Origin: Golubevia sp. BC0850
Taxonomy: Eukaryota; Basidiomycota; Exobasidiomycetes; Golubeviales; Golubeviaceae
Assembly: GCA_012976225.1 (NCBI GenBank)
Contig: JAAVVG010000014.1
Location: forward strand, 558,001-622,000
Direction: 5' to 3'
Length of the DNA stretch: 64,000 bases
The position numbers and the translations under genes were made by a program. Below, one piece after another: positions 24,944-34,251 of the stretch (position 1 is its first letter; the number at the start of each line of letters is the position of its first letter). The notes under the pieces are model-generated. The model was not told the DNA's origin and searched no databases. It worked only from the letters and a program-made list of their open reading frames with translations.

Positions 24944-27900
24944 ATGACCACTACTCCCACTCATCTACCATCTTTCCGTACTTCTCTATCCAAAGCTTTA
25001 ACTACCGACAAGAATGCACCACTTCATGATCCATCAAGTTCCAAGACTTCTCTACGTCTACGCAAGCTCATCTTAGAAAGTCCCTATCTCAAGAAACCAT
25101 TCCAAGGAAAGTTGAACGAGCATGAGGCCAAGAGACTGCAGAAGGTCTTCAACCTGGTTTCGAATCTAGATGAATTGAGATTGGAGCTGAGAACGAAAGT
25201 TCATGAAACCAATATGAGGGTCAACCAATTCATCAGACAATCTTGTTTTGAGATAGTTGAAGATTTCACTTCTGCTGATTCAAGCGATCATGAAGCTCAA
25301 AAGAAGGATGGAAATGAGAAAATTGAGGAATCGAAAAGGAATAAGAACTTTTTCAACATCTTCAAAAGCTTGAGGAAAGAAGTAAGAGATGTTTTACTGG
25401 AAGTTGAAAGTGAAGTTGGGGCACGTTTCAGAGATTGTGAAGAAGGAGTTAGAGATGGATCGATCTTTGAATGCTCAAAAGATGGTGAAGGAGATCAGAG
25501 AATGGAAGACGGGTGAGTAGAAGGAGGCTCTGAAATTAACTGGCCGAAGCTTCTACTGACTTTGGTCCCTTCCCTCGTCTTGTGTTCCACAGTGACGTCT
25601 CAGCGGATCGTACTCTGGTCAATCCTCCAGCAGTCTCCACTCGAGTTCTCAATAGAGCAGACCAAGGTTCTACTTCCAAGGCACTGAAAGAGTCTCCCCT
25701 GCCCTTGCATGCGGAGAGAGATGAATCTCCAACAAAAGGCAGAGGCAAAGGAACAACTTCAAAACCTTCTACCACTCTTGAAAATCCAACGAAACCAGAC
25801 AAAGCCGTGTTTCAGCAAGATTTCGTTGCTGAGAGGCAAAGATCGGAAGAAGAGAGTCGGAAATTGAAGGAAGAATTGGAAAAGGAAAGATCTATCGGAC
25901 AAGAACTGAATTCGAAAATCGACCTCCTCAAGACTCAGAATCAAGTTCTTCAGAAGAAGGCTCGAGATGGGGAGAAGGAAAGGGAGACTCTGGAGAGCAA
26001 GACTCGATCCTTGGAATCAGAGAATCAAAGATTGAGGTCTCTTTTCAACCCTTCGAAACCTCGACATTTGGCAGGAATCGGAAACGCAGCTCTTCAAAAC
26101 CTTCAACCTGAATATCAAACCATGGCAGAGACTTCCTATGAAGGCCTGAAAGTCGAACTCACAGACCTGAGATCGGAGCTGGCTATCGCTGAAGAGGAGA
26201 ATTCTGCTCTGAACAAGAGAATCGAGGATCTTTTAGTTAGGAATGCAACTCCCAAATCTCAAGATATTGATTATGTCTCTAGGATCAACAATCAAAGTGA
26301 AACGATCGGAGAATTGAGAGATAAGTTGAGGACGGAAAGAGCCGATAGAGAAGAGAAAGAAGCTGAATTCGAAGTAGAGAGAAAGGAATGGAAGGAGTTT
26401 CATGATTGGTGGTTGAAGGAGAAAGCTGAGAAAGATAGAATCTATCAAGCAAAGTTCAAAGAAAAGGCAGAGAAGAAGGAGAAGAAGAAGAATCTCAAGG
26501 CCTCAAAGATTGCAAAGACAACCGCTGATCAAGACATTTTGATGAGAAATGCTTCGGATAAGAACGATGAAATCAGCAAACCAAGTCGAACAACTTCTTT
26601 GAACTCAAACTCACCTCCATCAGCTTCCACTCCTATTCAAAAGCTTCAGTTACGACCAGTCCTCTCCCCAAAAAGCAATACCTCTATCAACAGATCGAGC
26701 TCCAAGGCCAACGCCACTACAAGCAACACAGTCGATTCTCCTGTCTCAATTTCCGCTGTCAGTTCACCAAGACTATCCCTCGCCAGTGCTACTCGCAAAC
26801 GAAAGAATGGAGAAGCACCCACCAAACGAGACATCAAGACGATACGTCGGTTGCAGAGAAGAGCTTCTGGTCAGGATTCGACATCGACCCCTTCAAACGA
26901 TGGTGACCAGACAGAGGGAAGGGCGGAGAAGAGAATCAAGATCACGGAAAAGACGAAGACAGGTGAAACCGAAAATCTGACGAACAATGTTACAGACAAA
27001 GTCATTCCCAGACAAAGTCAGAAAGAGAATTTGATTGCCACTCTCAAGACCTCCTCAGGTTTGGAGATTCCTCCAGTCAATCGGAGTGCGCTGAGAGATC
27101 GATCTCCAAGAGTCAGCAATCCGAGTTCAAGCCCTGCTGAAGAAGTTGGAAGGAATCTGGAAACTAGAGACGTTCCCCCTTCATCTCAAAACCCTTCGAA
27201 ACGACGGAAAGCCACCTCGAAAACTCCAGCTCCTTCGATCTCAACCTCCAAACTCAATTCAGCCTCAACTTCTAAGCCTGCCAACAAGTCCCGTCCTCTT
27301 CAGAAGACTGGTCCTCCTCGACCTCAAATCAAACGTCTTCTTGGGGATGGCTGGATTACTCCTGATAGAGTCAAAGCTGAAGAGGCAAAGGAGAAGAAGC
27401 TGAGAGAACGATTCGAACTTCAAAGACGATCTAAACTTTCGGAAAATGACACTACGAGTAAGACTTCTGGGTCAAAACCTCCTCGCAGAGTCAGCTCGTT
27501 TGGATCTGCGGAAGAGGGAGAAGTCGGTGTTGACGAAAGCAGAGCAGAGACAAGAAAGAGAGAGTCGAACGTAGATTGGAGGGAGGAGATCAAGGCAAAG
27601 AGAGCTAAGGAGATGAAACAGCTAAAAGAAGATCCTTACAAGTATAAGGGTCTTGGAAGATACGCTGAGCAGAATAAGAAGTGAGTTCAGTCGGTTTAAG
27701 TGGAAGGCGAAGGAGAAATTTGTTTTTGACCCGTCGTTGTTCATCTCTCTTACTTTCTACAGTGCCTTTTCGACTAACCAAATGTTCGAGATCGATCCAA
27801 AGAACAATTTCGGAGAGAAGCATGCTTTCAAATCGGTCATTAGAGACAAGTCTGTCAGAAAGGGAATGCACGCTGCTGATTGCCATTGCTGCAAACGGGT

Positions 27901-28453
27901 GAGTTTCACGCCTGAAACTAGACGTTCATATAGTTCCAAAGGCTGATAGAGCTGAAATCTCTCTCGTTCCTTTCCAACAGTGGTACGAAGACGTTGGACC
28001 TCCGCCTGCTCCGATGGGACACTGGCTCAGCGATCCAAAGCTTCCACCTGCCAAAGCTGGCCCAAGTCGTCGCCCTCGAAGACCGATCGCGGAAAAAGAA
28101 GGAGCTTCTTCTTCAGCTGAGCTCATCAAAGAAGATCAAGCTGAGCAAGAAGCTATCATGCAAGCTAGAAGACAGAAGGTATCGAAGCATCGAGAATTCG
28201 GTCCACCTGATCTTACTCCTCCGGACTATTGGACTGTCGACTTTCCAACTGAAGAAAGAGCAGCTGAGCTCAAACGCTTCGCGCGAGAAGGTCATGCGAA
28301 GGAACGTGAGAGATTGGCAGCGTGAGTGAAATCTGACTCGGAATGACCCTAAAGTGGGAATGTTTTGGACTGACTGGTCTTCCTTTGTTTTCTTGTTGCG
28401 ATTCTTTTCCTTTCAGTGGTCTTGATAAAAGGTTCAAAAGACGTGGCACTTAG
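24944..28453 (+). CDS. CTP1: DNA end resection protein Sae2/CtIP/Ctp1 homologue
   Basis: A cofactor of Mre11-Rad50-Nbs1 that starts resection of DNA double-strand breaks. Exons 24944-25512, 25593-27680, 27763-27898, 27981-28321 and 28417-28453 join in phase to 1056 residues. The C-terminal SAE2 domain is clear: GLGRYAEQNKNAFSTNQMFE, HAFKSVIRDKSVRKGMHAAD, the zinc-type CHCCKRWYEDVGPPPAP and KHREFGPPDLTPPDYWTVDF with the closing FP. N-terminal and middle parts are Lys/Glu-rich coiled coils (about residues 270-480) followed by a long Ser/Thr/Pro-rich, probably phosphorylated stretch. It is longer than yeast Ctp1 or Sae2 and near human CtIP size (897). The symbol is by homology. Confidence 0.88.
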
Positions 28454-29012
28454 GTCTCGATGGATTGCCTCCTTCTCTCCCTTTCAACTCTTTCTCTTTA
28501 TCCACCTCTAGTCCCATTTGCCATTTCCTTTTTTTCTTCAAAGATTCAATCTTGCTTGTACTTTTAGACAACATATTCCCAGCATTCAACTTCGATGAAA
28601 CCACTATCTCTGAACGATCGGATTGTGTCGGCTCGATTCGACTTCCACTATCTGACGACATCATGAGTCGAAAAAAAGTTATCACATCCACAGGTCTTTT
28701 CTATAGAAGAAAGAAGAAAGTAATGAATTCGTGTTTTACTTTTTACAGGTTTTGCGAAACTGGAACAAAGAGGGAAAGAATGAAGCAAATATTTCTTTTT
28801 CGATTGAGGATTGAAAATCGAGATCATTCCTTCGAGAAGCTCATCGAGGTTAATAGTTTGAAAACAGAGTAGAAGTCAAAGATCAAGATCAAAGACTGGT
28901 CTGATCATCGAGCTGCGAGTAAATGAGAAGGTGACATTGACGAGGAGAGCATGTCAGAGAAAGAAGATGCAATTATATGGTAATGGATTGTGACTCACCA
29001 TCCACTAGTTGC
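28454..29012. other. Intergenic, no gene seen
   Basis: Convergent region between the Sae2 homologue and Tudor-like copy B. A 135-codon plus-strand ORF here is Phe/Ser-rich with no family features and is judged to be chance. Confidence 0.45.
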
Positions 29013-29495
29013 TCAGTTCATCTTAGTCAAACTATCCTGTCGGGTCACAGAGATAGAGTCAGGTGATACAAAGTCAGGTTGTGAGAAAAGAAGTTGAATG
29101 TATGCGATGCCACTGCTACTCAATCGACTTTGTACTCACTTCCAAACGAGAGATCTCATTTTCGCTATTGTCACCCTTGGTGTAGAGTACGTTATAGCGC
29201 ATCTCTGTAAGATTAAGAAACGTAAATCGGGAGGATGGAGGTCCGTTGTAGTGAGTGAGTAGGTGGTGCTGATGTTAATGCTTGGTTGATACTTACTTCC
29301 TTTGGTGTTAGTTCCTCCTAATGAAGCAATCTTGCCTTCTACATCCAGCTTTCCGATTGAGAAAGAAACGGTGTCTCCAACTGAGAGTGGGGAGAATTGA
29401 AGTCGAAGAGATGACAGAGAGTGAGAAGGCGAATGGAGAAAACCAGATAAAATTGATTGTATACTATACAGTGTAGACTCACCTTTCAGAGTCAT
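29013..29495 (-). CDS. Small Tudor/SH3-like protein, copy B
   Basis: Four tiny exons (29483-29495, 29297-29380, 29140-29204, 29013-29036) join in phase to about 61 residues: MTLK, VGDTVSFSIGKLDVEGKIAS, GGTNTKGKMRYNVLYTKGDN, SENEISRLEDSLTKMN. The pattern GDxVxF...GKI...KG...Y.V.Y.K...R.E resembles the hypervirulence-associated Tudor domain (DUF2945-type), which is an inference from pattern only. Exon 1 is only 13 nt. The promoter has CTTTTAAAGG (29617-29626, reverse) and the block shared with copy A. It is probably a compact single-domain nuclear or cytosolic protein; its role is unknown. Looks intact. Confidence 0.7.
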
Positions 29496-29797
29496 TTCGA
29501 TTGATTTTACTTGACTTGGTTGAAGGTTGCTTGGGAAGAGATTCAATTAAATCAAACTAAACTATGATTTTGGGTGAAAAGAGAGGAAGAAGAAGGGAAA
29601 GTGACTTCTCCATGCCTTTTAAAGGGAGCGCCGTTCTTCGCGAGCGTGTTCTTCTGGCGTATAGTGCGTAGCAGTGAGGCTTAAGCGCCTTCACTCCCCC
29701 TTCTGATTTCTGAGGTTGAATTTCACATCCTGTGTTCTGGGAGAGTATGATCTCTCTCATTCCTTCATCACAAAAGTCAACTGCCTTCGATCAAATC
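29496..29797 (-). promoter_or_regulatory. Promoter of Tudor-like copy B
   Basis: On the minus strand: GCGAAGAACGGCGCTCCCTT, TAAAAGGCATGG, then CTCTTTTCACCCAAAATCAT and a leader nearly the same as copy A (CTCTTCCCAAGCAACCTTCA). The conservation exceeds that of the coding exons. Confidence 0.5.
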
Positions 29798-30270
29798 TCG
29801 AATCTCACTCAAAGTTATAGCGCAGAAAGACAAGGGGAAGAAAAGCGTTCATTTGGGGTTCTTTACAGGATCTCAAAATTTGGCTTCTTTTTCAAGGAGC
29901 ACAGAGAAAAGGCAAAAAGACTTGATGCCTGATGAATGAAAATCTGACCCATCGTTTTGGGAACCGGTCGATTCGACACTGCTTCAAAGTCGGATCCACC
30001 TGTGATTTGTGAGGACAATTAGAGATGATGGAAGACAGTTGAGAAGAGGAAATGTTAGTGTCTGGTCGTCGTCTCCGTCTGTCGAGCGATGACGTCGCTA
30101 ACCCACGGCATCACTTACCCCTCTCCTCTTGCGCTCCATCCGTACAGCTCTACTTAGATTTGTCCTCGGCGAGCTTGTCCTGTAGGCAGACAAGGGAGCT
30201 TCGGTCAGCAAGGGGAAAGAAAACGAACATTTGCCACCCACTCAATCCCACTCACCTCAGCACGAGTCAT
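29798..30270 (+). repeat. Left arm of 473-bp inverted repeat
   Basis: Reads the same, base for base over every block I compared, as the reverse complement of 37493-37965. The left boundary is TCGAATCTCACTC at 29798; the right boundary is CACGAGTCAT at 30270. It covers the end of exon 3, the last intron, the last exon and about 350 bases of 3' flank of Tudor-like copy C. Confidence 0.93.
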
Positions 30271-30615
30271 GTGGCCGATCTCACCATCTCCCTTTTTGAC
30301 GTAGGAAACATCAAATTGATCTCTGTTGAAAGTGAAAGAGACAAATCCAAGATGTGGAGGGGTTAGAGAAGATTCTGGTTCACTCACGCTTGCACCGCTT
30401 CTGATCCCAAAATACTCGCTACAATCCTTGTTTTGACCTTTTTGGGCAGAGATCTCTCCATGGATTTCATGATTTCCTTGTTGAAAAGTGACTTTGTCTC
30501 CGGCTGAAGAGAAGAGAAGAGGAGAGAAGATGGAGAAAGGCAATGCTCAGTCAGAAAATCGATGATGATGATGACAACGAAGGAAAGAGATGGACTCACC
30601 TTCGAAAGATGACAT
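30150..30615 (-). CDS. Small Tudor/SH3-like protein, copy C
   Basis: Starts MSSFE at 30615 with a 16-nt first exon, then AGDKVTFQQGNHEIHGEISA and QKGQNKDCSE, an exon with DQFDVSYVKKGDGEIGHMTR, and the last exon DKLAEDKSK-stop (30150-30179). The layout and phases match copies B and E, and the GDKVTF...GEI...KG...V.YVKK...RAE pattern is the family core. The donor of exon 2 may be GTATTT (giving SEDQFDV) or a later GTGAGT; the first keeps the frame. The last exon and 3' flank are identical to copy D. The TATA-like ACCTATAAGA is at 30731-30740 (reverse). Looks intact. Confidence 0.65.
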
Positions 30616-30730
30616 TCTGATTGTTTGAGTTTGATTTGGTGAAGTTTGATGAAAAATTGAAAGAAACGAAGGTTGAGTTCGATTTGGGTAAAAAGAGAAG
30701 GGAGAAGAAGGAAAAGAAGAAAATTTATTT

Positions 30731-30783
30731 TCTTATAGGTCGAGAGAAAGCAAGAACGGGCCCCTTCGTTAGGGGGGGGGGGG
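30731..30783 (-). promoter_or_regulatory. Promoter elements of copy C: TATA, GGGGCCC motif, poly-G
   Basis: On the minus strand, AAGGGGCCCGT (30766-30756) is followed by CCTATAAGAAA (about 30739-30729). A run of about 12 G (+ strand, from 30772) flanks the motif. Confidence 0.45.
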
Positions 30784-31108
30784 CCGAACGTTGTTAAATC
30801 GTTCAGTATACAGCAGAAGCGACAGGAGAGTGATCAAAACAAATGTGAGAGACAAAAAGCTTTCATTGTGTGCTCTGCGTAGCCTGTACGCACCTTGAAA
30901 TTCAAAACGTTTGAAGCTTGAAGTCTAGAGCGCGATATCACTTTACATCTCCAACTTGATTCTATCAGCTCTTATTGGAGTTCAAAACATGGCAATTGAG
31001 TTTTCTTTTGAGAATTATCGTATAACGGGTTCGGTTCGGGAAAATATCTACAGGTGAACAACTTCAATCTCTCTTCCAATCTAAGAATGGGAAAGAGTTC
31101 AAACTCCT
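30784..31108. other. Intergenic, no gene seen
   Basis: Between copy C and DUF3237. No ORF or RNA gene supported. Confidence 0.45.
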
Positions 31109-32311
31109 TCAGATCATCTCAGAGACTTCGAATTCAATAGCGTATTTTTCATTTCTGACAGTGATACGACCTTTTCCGATGAAGACCTTGTGGTTGAGAT
31201 GAGCCAATCTTGGAGCGTAGGTTTCGATAGAGACGCTACACTATGAAACCCAAGGAGTAGGTTTCGAAGTTGAAAGTAGAGAGAAATTTCAGTGGGAAGC
31301 AGAGGTAAAGGAAGAAAGAAGAAAGGGAAGGGGTCGAGACGAAAAGAAGCTGGGAGAGATATCGACAAGTAACTCACATTCAAGACGCTTTCACCGTAGT
31401 TCATAGAGCTAGTGACACCAATGCGACCGAGAACTGAGTGAAGTTTTATCAGAATGGGAAGGGAATTCATAAGCAGTCACCTTTGAGAAGAGTTACTCAG
31501 CTCGACTGATCTTTTTGATCGACTATATGCGTCGAGTTTGAAGTCAGAACTCACGCATTTGGACCTTTTCAGTCATTTCGATATTACTATCATAGTTGAT
31601 GTAGACTACCTCTCCTTGACGAGTCTCATACTCGATTCTTGGATTGAGCTGGTTGGGAAGAAGAGCAGAAATGTGTCGGGAGAGGGGTTCATGATTCGTA
31701 GTTCGGCTTTGAATTTGAAGACTTACTCACCTTAGCATATCCATCGACTCCTATTATTTGAGGGAAAGGGTGAGGGAAAGAGAAACAGAGAAGATGTGAG
31801 AATGATTGTGCTTTGTAGGGAGTCGGGACTGGAAGACCTTGGCTTACCGATGATAGTCCAATCTTCTGTAGCGATAAAAATTGAAATCGAAGAAGTTTGC
31901 GGTCGGATCTAATTAACTCAAAACAACCTTCTCAAACTCGGAGACTCACCAGAACCTGGAACGACTCCAGCATCGAGAGTTGGCCCGATGACATTTCCTC
32001 CAATGATTTGAACAAAGAACCTGTTGGCAGTTTGGAAATCTCCAGAAACTTCAAGTGGATCGATGTCTACATGCATTCTGAGAAAAGTAAAGAGTAGCAG
32101 GAATATGAGCATGAGAGTCAAGTAGAAGGTTCGAGCGACAGTATACTCACTTGAAAGCAAATTTCAAACTAGCTTTTGCTTGGGATTGGAGTTGAGATTG
32201 AGATTGACCTCTATTACCGTACCTTTGATCTTGATTTAGATCAGGGGAGGTAGAGTTACCAACTTTTGGAAGTGAGCCAAAAAGTTGCTCTTTGAGATAA
32301 CCAAGAATCAT
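31109..32311 (-). CDS. DUF3237-domain protein
   Basis: Seven exons: 32151-32311, 31951-32077, 31848-31865, 31731-31750, 31555-31648, 31378-31433, 31109-31240. All joins keep phase. The text shows the DUF3237 pattern: MHVDIDPLEVSG, NRFFVQIIGGNVIGPTLDAG, VVPGSEDWTIIGVDGYAKLN, RIEYETRQGEVVYINY, then GRIGVTSSMNYGESVLN and HKVFIGKGRITVRNEKYAIE. The N-terminus (MILGYLKEQLFGSLPK, then Gln/Ser-rich) is extra. DUF3237 proteins form a lipocalin-like beta barrel of unknown function. Two exons are only 18 and 20 nt and together encode the DW...DGY core. An AAGGGGCCCCGT motif lies about 170 bases upstream. Confidence 0.82.
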
Positions 32312-32477
32312 TGATTGCGGTTGGAGTGAAAGGTAGAGAAGAAGCAGGGAACAAAATGATTCATTCGCCTTTTTGTTCGTTTCAGATTTCCAATCGAATC
32401 AGTCTCTGAGAGCCAACATATTCATGCAGCGAAAAAATTGTTCTCCTTTCTTCTACCGCCTTCTCATCCCTTCCATC

Positions 32478-32489
32478 AAGGGGCCCCGT
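32478..32489 (+). promoter_or_regulatory. AAGGGGCCCCGT motif between DUF3237 and translin
   Basis: A near-palindromic copy of the motif found before Tudor-like copies A and C. It is 167 bases upstream of the DUF3237 ATG. A role is inferred from recurrence only. Confidence 0.4.
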
Positions 32490-32716
32490 TTCTTGATTCG
32501 CGATTCAGACTCATTGTTCGAAAGGGTTCGGAAGACCTCTTTTTCTGAGGACTGAGGACTCCTTCTAATCATCAAAGCAAGCATCAATGGCATGCTAATT
32601 CTTTCACTCAGCCAACTGAGAAATTCCGAACGTCCCCTCTTGACTTCGACGATCGATTTCACGAAGTTGTCTTCACACATTGACATCTTCAAATCTAAAT
32701 CACAAATACGAATTTT

Positions 32717-33434
32717 CTACATCTGATCAGATCCAAGTCCACCTTCCAACTTCTCCGGGATCAACTTTCTCAAAGATAGATCATAAACTACTTCTTCAGT
32801 CTTCTTGACGTCGTATTTCAGAGCGTCGAATCTTCTTCTTAGACTATCATTTTTTAAATTTAGAAGAGAGAATCCAGACTGTAGGTCTTTGACCAATTTG
32901 GAGATTCGCGAGGGCGAGTAAAAATCGCCTGACCGAGGGAAAGAGGTGAAGAAAAGAGAAGTAAGAGAAGTTGGTGAGCGATGGGCAAGCGAACCAAGGA
33001 TCGCAGATAGAGGGTTCTTTGACAAGACGTACCCATTGTCACGCAGTTGATAGATAGTCTTCCCAATTCGTTACACATTGAGAGGAGAGCCTGCAAAGAC
33101 AGTAAGAGAACAGAGTCAGTCGAGGAGTGTTTGAAATCAAGTAGGGTGGTGAGGCGAAAGAAGAATCACGACTCACATGCAGATACTCTTCCGTAGTGAT
33201 CTTGTACGGCTCTGGAGCTGACCGTCAAGCGAGAAAAGGGAATAGTGGTTGTCAGAGGTTGGGAGACGAAGGATGAAAGGCCTTGAAGCTTTATAAGCTA
33301 TACCAACATTCCGTTTGACGAAGATGACTTTGGGCTTCTTCTTTGGTTAAGAGAGTTCCGGTAAAGATGAATTTGTTGAGAGCTAGGGAGGCGATTTGCC
33401 TCTGAAGCGTCATTGACCATGAGTCACGAAACTA

Positions 33435-33474
<40 letters not shown>

Positions 33475-34095
33475 GAGGATTCAGCGTTAACTTCTCAAGC
33501 TGGCTTCTTGGGTCGCTTGCTGCTGGCACCTCGCAGAAAACGATCCAATAGTTCTCATGAGAAACTTCTAGAGATATTATGAATATGAAAGAGTCTCACC
33601 TTCCAGACAGACGAGGCATTCTGTTCGAAAAGAGCTTGCAGGGAAGAGTATTGAGAGATGAATTGCTTCAAAGACTTCGCTTGGGTGGACTTTAAGCTTT
33701 GATATTCTGAAGTGGTCAGATAGAAGAAGGAGATTAGAGAAGGGTCAGATAGTCAGACGTCGAAGAGAATGGGTAGTCATTGGAAAAGTTTTGACGAACC
33801 TGACTTGTTCGTCCAAGGCACAGAATGAACGATTTCGAGAGCCGAAGAGATGTTCCTGGAGAGATTGTCTAGAATCTTGACCTGATCGGATACTTTCTGG
33901 AGGAGCCAAGCCGAAGGGAAAGAGTATAGAGAAGTGAGTGGGAAGATTGGAAGACTGAACTTGAAGAAGGGAGAAGTTTAGATCTGGCTCTCTTGTACTT
34001 GTATTTACCTCTCTTGTAGATCTCTCTGATTCGAAAGTGGAAGCTATCTGATTGAATTCAGATTGAATTAGAGCTGCATTGCTGGAGGTAGTCAT
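32717..34095 (-). CDS. TSN: Translin
   Basis: The RNA/ssDNA-binding subunit of the C3PO endoribonuclease, which partners TRAX. Exons: 34009-34095, 33800-33896, 33600-33706, 33308-33431, then short exons with SPEPYKITTEEYLH, ALLSMCNELGRLSINCVTMG and the last one from about 32929. The translin signature is strong: GDFYSPSRISKLVKDLQSGF, SLLNLKNDSLRRRFDALKYD, VKKTEEVVYDLSLR. The N-terminal helix bundle reads SEFNQIASTFESERSTREKV. Residue count and exon order fit the roughly 230-residue family. The third intron holds a (GA)n microsatellite. It shares a divergent promoter of about 150 bases with TCD; an in-frame open extension upstream of the ATG (to 34224) is judged untranslated. Confidence 0.92.
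33441..33471. repeat. (GA)n microsatellite
   Basis: About 15 AG units inside a translin intron, C/T-rich on the coding strand next to the acceptor. Confidence 0.95.
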
Positions 34096-34251
34096 GGCTG
34101 CTGTGTGGTTTGAGAGGAGAAGAAGATTCATGAGAAGTGTTGCTCTCGAATCTATTCCCCAATTCAAGCCAAGCAAGCATCCATTCTGAAAAGCAACTCC
34201 CTTCTGGGTTGAACCAAGATTCAAGAATAATCTTCAAGTTGGCTACTGGTC

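Noticed and set aside
28465-28872. 135-codon plus-strand ORF
   Set aside because: Phe/Ser-rich pyrimidine text in a convergent 3' region; no family signature.
29732-29932. ORF shared with 37831-38073 (ending EKAKRLDA)
   Set aside because: It lies in the duplicated 3' flank of the inverted repeat; conserved because the DNA is duplicated, not as a gene.
30052-30366. Plus-strand ORF repeated on the minus strand at 37436-37711
   Set aside because: The shared peptide is only the antisense of the duplicated terminal exon and intron of Tudor-like copies C and D.
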